Source of the DNA: Betaproteobacteria bacterium HGW-Betaproteobacteria-22
GTDB lineage: Bacteria > Pseudomonadota > Gammaproteobacteria > Burkholderiales > Methylophilaceae
Assembly: GCA_002842285.1 (NCBI GenBank)
Contig: PHCJ01000007.1
Location: 45,587 to 109,586 of the forward strand
Length of the DNA stretch: 64,000 bases
Reading direction: 5' to 3'
Each line of letters begins with the position of its first letter. Positions within the stretch are counted from its first letter, which is position 1. The position numbers and the translations under genes were made by a program. The notes beneath the pieces are model-generated. The model saw nothing but the letters and a program-made list of their open reading frames with translations. It had not been told where the DNA came from and did no database searches. Positions 63,642 to 64,000 of this stretch are shown here, one piece after another.

Positions 63642-64000
63642 ATGGCTCGTTTACCTAGATTTGTGTTACCGGGTCATCCCCAACACATTATTATTCGCGG
63701 CAACAATCGTGAGCCAGTATTTGCTACAAACGAAGATTACCGTTTCTTCTTGGATAAGTTAGCTGATGCTGCCAAAAAGCATCAGTGCGATATTCATGCT
63801 TATGTGTTAATGACCAACCACATACACTTGCTTGCCACGCCCAACACACTAGATGGTATCTCTAAGATGATGCAAATGTTGGGAAGATATTATGTGCAAT
63901 ATTTTAACTCTACCTATAAACGCAGTGGCACATTGTGGGAGGGTCGTTACAAAGCTAGTCTGATTGATAGCGAATCTTATGCATTGCTTTGTTATCGTTA
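63642..64000 (+). CDS. REP-associated tyrosine transposase (RAYT), 3' end outside window
   Basis: An IS200/IS605-like TnpA-type protein of the RAYT class; about 119 residues are visible and the frame runs off the window. It begins MARLPRFVLPGHPQHIIIRGNNREPVFATNEDYRFFL, followed by the HUH-type metal motif in HAYVLMTNHIHLLATP. Then come MMQMLGRYYVQYFNSTYKRSGTLWEGRYKASLI, which holds the catalytic tyrosine region and the typical GTLWEGRYK, and ESYALLCYR. RAYTs cut and spread REP sequences; GGGGTCAG repeats lie just upstream. Confidence 0.94.
   Translation, partial: MARLPRFVLPGHPQHIIIRGNNREPVFATNEDYRFFLDKLADAAKKHQCDIHAYVLMTNHIHLLATPNTLDGISKMMQMLGRYYVQYFNSTYKRSGTLWEGRYKASLIDSESYALLCYR

Overview
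The window looks like a chromosomal segment of a methylotrophic betaproteobacterium, most likely a member of the Methylophilaceae close to Methylotenera. This is inferred from typical betaproteobacterial gene orders (lptCAB-rpoN-hpf-hprK-rapZ-PTS; ponA divergent from pilMNOPQ-aroKB; rsmB-DUF4390-ntrYX), from a formaldehyde-activating-enzyme (Fae) homologue, and from moderate GC content. No rRNA, tRNA, prophage or CRISPR array was recognised. GTG and TTG starts are fairly common.

Layout. 1-2.2 kb: histidine biosynthesis (hisD, cut by the window edge, and hisC). 2.5-3 kb: a small secreted protein on the minus strand. 3.1-8.6 kb: rsmB, a DUF4390 protein and an NtrY/NtrX-type two-component system whose regulator has a degenerate AAA+ domain. 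8.6-10.9 kb: an ECF sigma factor, a likely membrane anti-sigma-like protein and a conserved hypothetical. 11-16.4 kb (minus): trpG-trpD-DUF3465 lipoprotein-trpC-hemB-HDOD/GGDEF. 16.5-19.6 kb (minus): a KefB-type antiporter and thiO. 20-30.3 kb: Kdo synthesis and LPS export (kdsD, kdsC, lptC, lptA, lptB), then rpoN, hpf, hprK, rapZ and a permease-less regulatory PTS (EIIA-Man, HPr, EI). 30.4-33.7 kb: DUF4870, oligopeptidase A, exonuclease III. 33.7-44.6 kb: PBP1a divergent from pilMNOPQ, then aroK, aroB, dgt. 44.7-46.9 kb: a promoter, a TPP riboswitch and thiC.

47-51.6 kb holds a DoxX-like protein, a GNAT acetyltransferase, a Fae paralogue without the canonical histidine, a yqjD-yqjE-yqjK-like membrane cluster, mutY and a tiny lipoprotein. 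51.6-59.7 kb (minus) holds an AsmA-family protein with internal repeats, uppP, a YidB-like protein, rluB and an OsmC-YcaO fusion.

59.7-64 kb is the accessory part. It contains two toxin-antitoxin modules, a highly expressed-looking porin with a shortened signal peptide, a 266-bp cassette bounded by 22-bp inverted repeats, and a series of GGGGTCAG-type repeats next to a REP-associated tyrosine transposase (RAYT) that runs off the end.

The most interesting points are: the RAYT/repeat landscape bracketing the TA modules; the inverted-repeat cassette with its 65-aa coiled-coil gene; a dispersed repeat that supplies the start of one gene (DUF4390) and the end of another (mutY); the Fae paralogue; the degenerate NtrX; the truncated porin export signal; and the OsmC-YcaO fusion.
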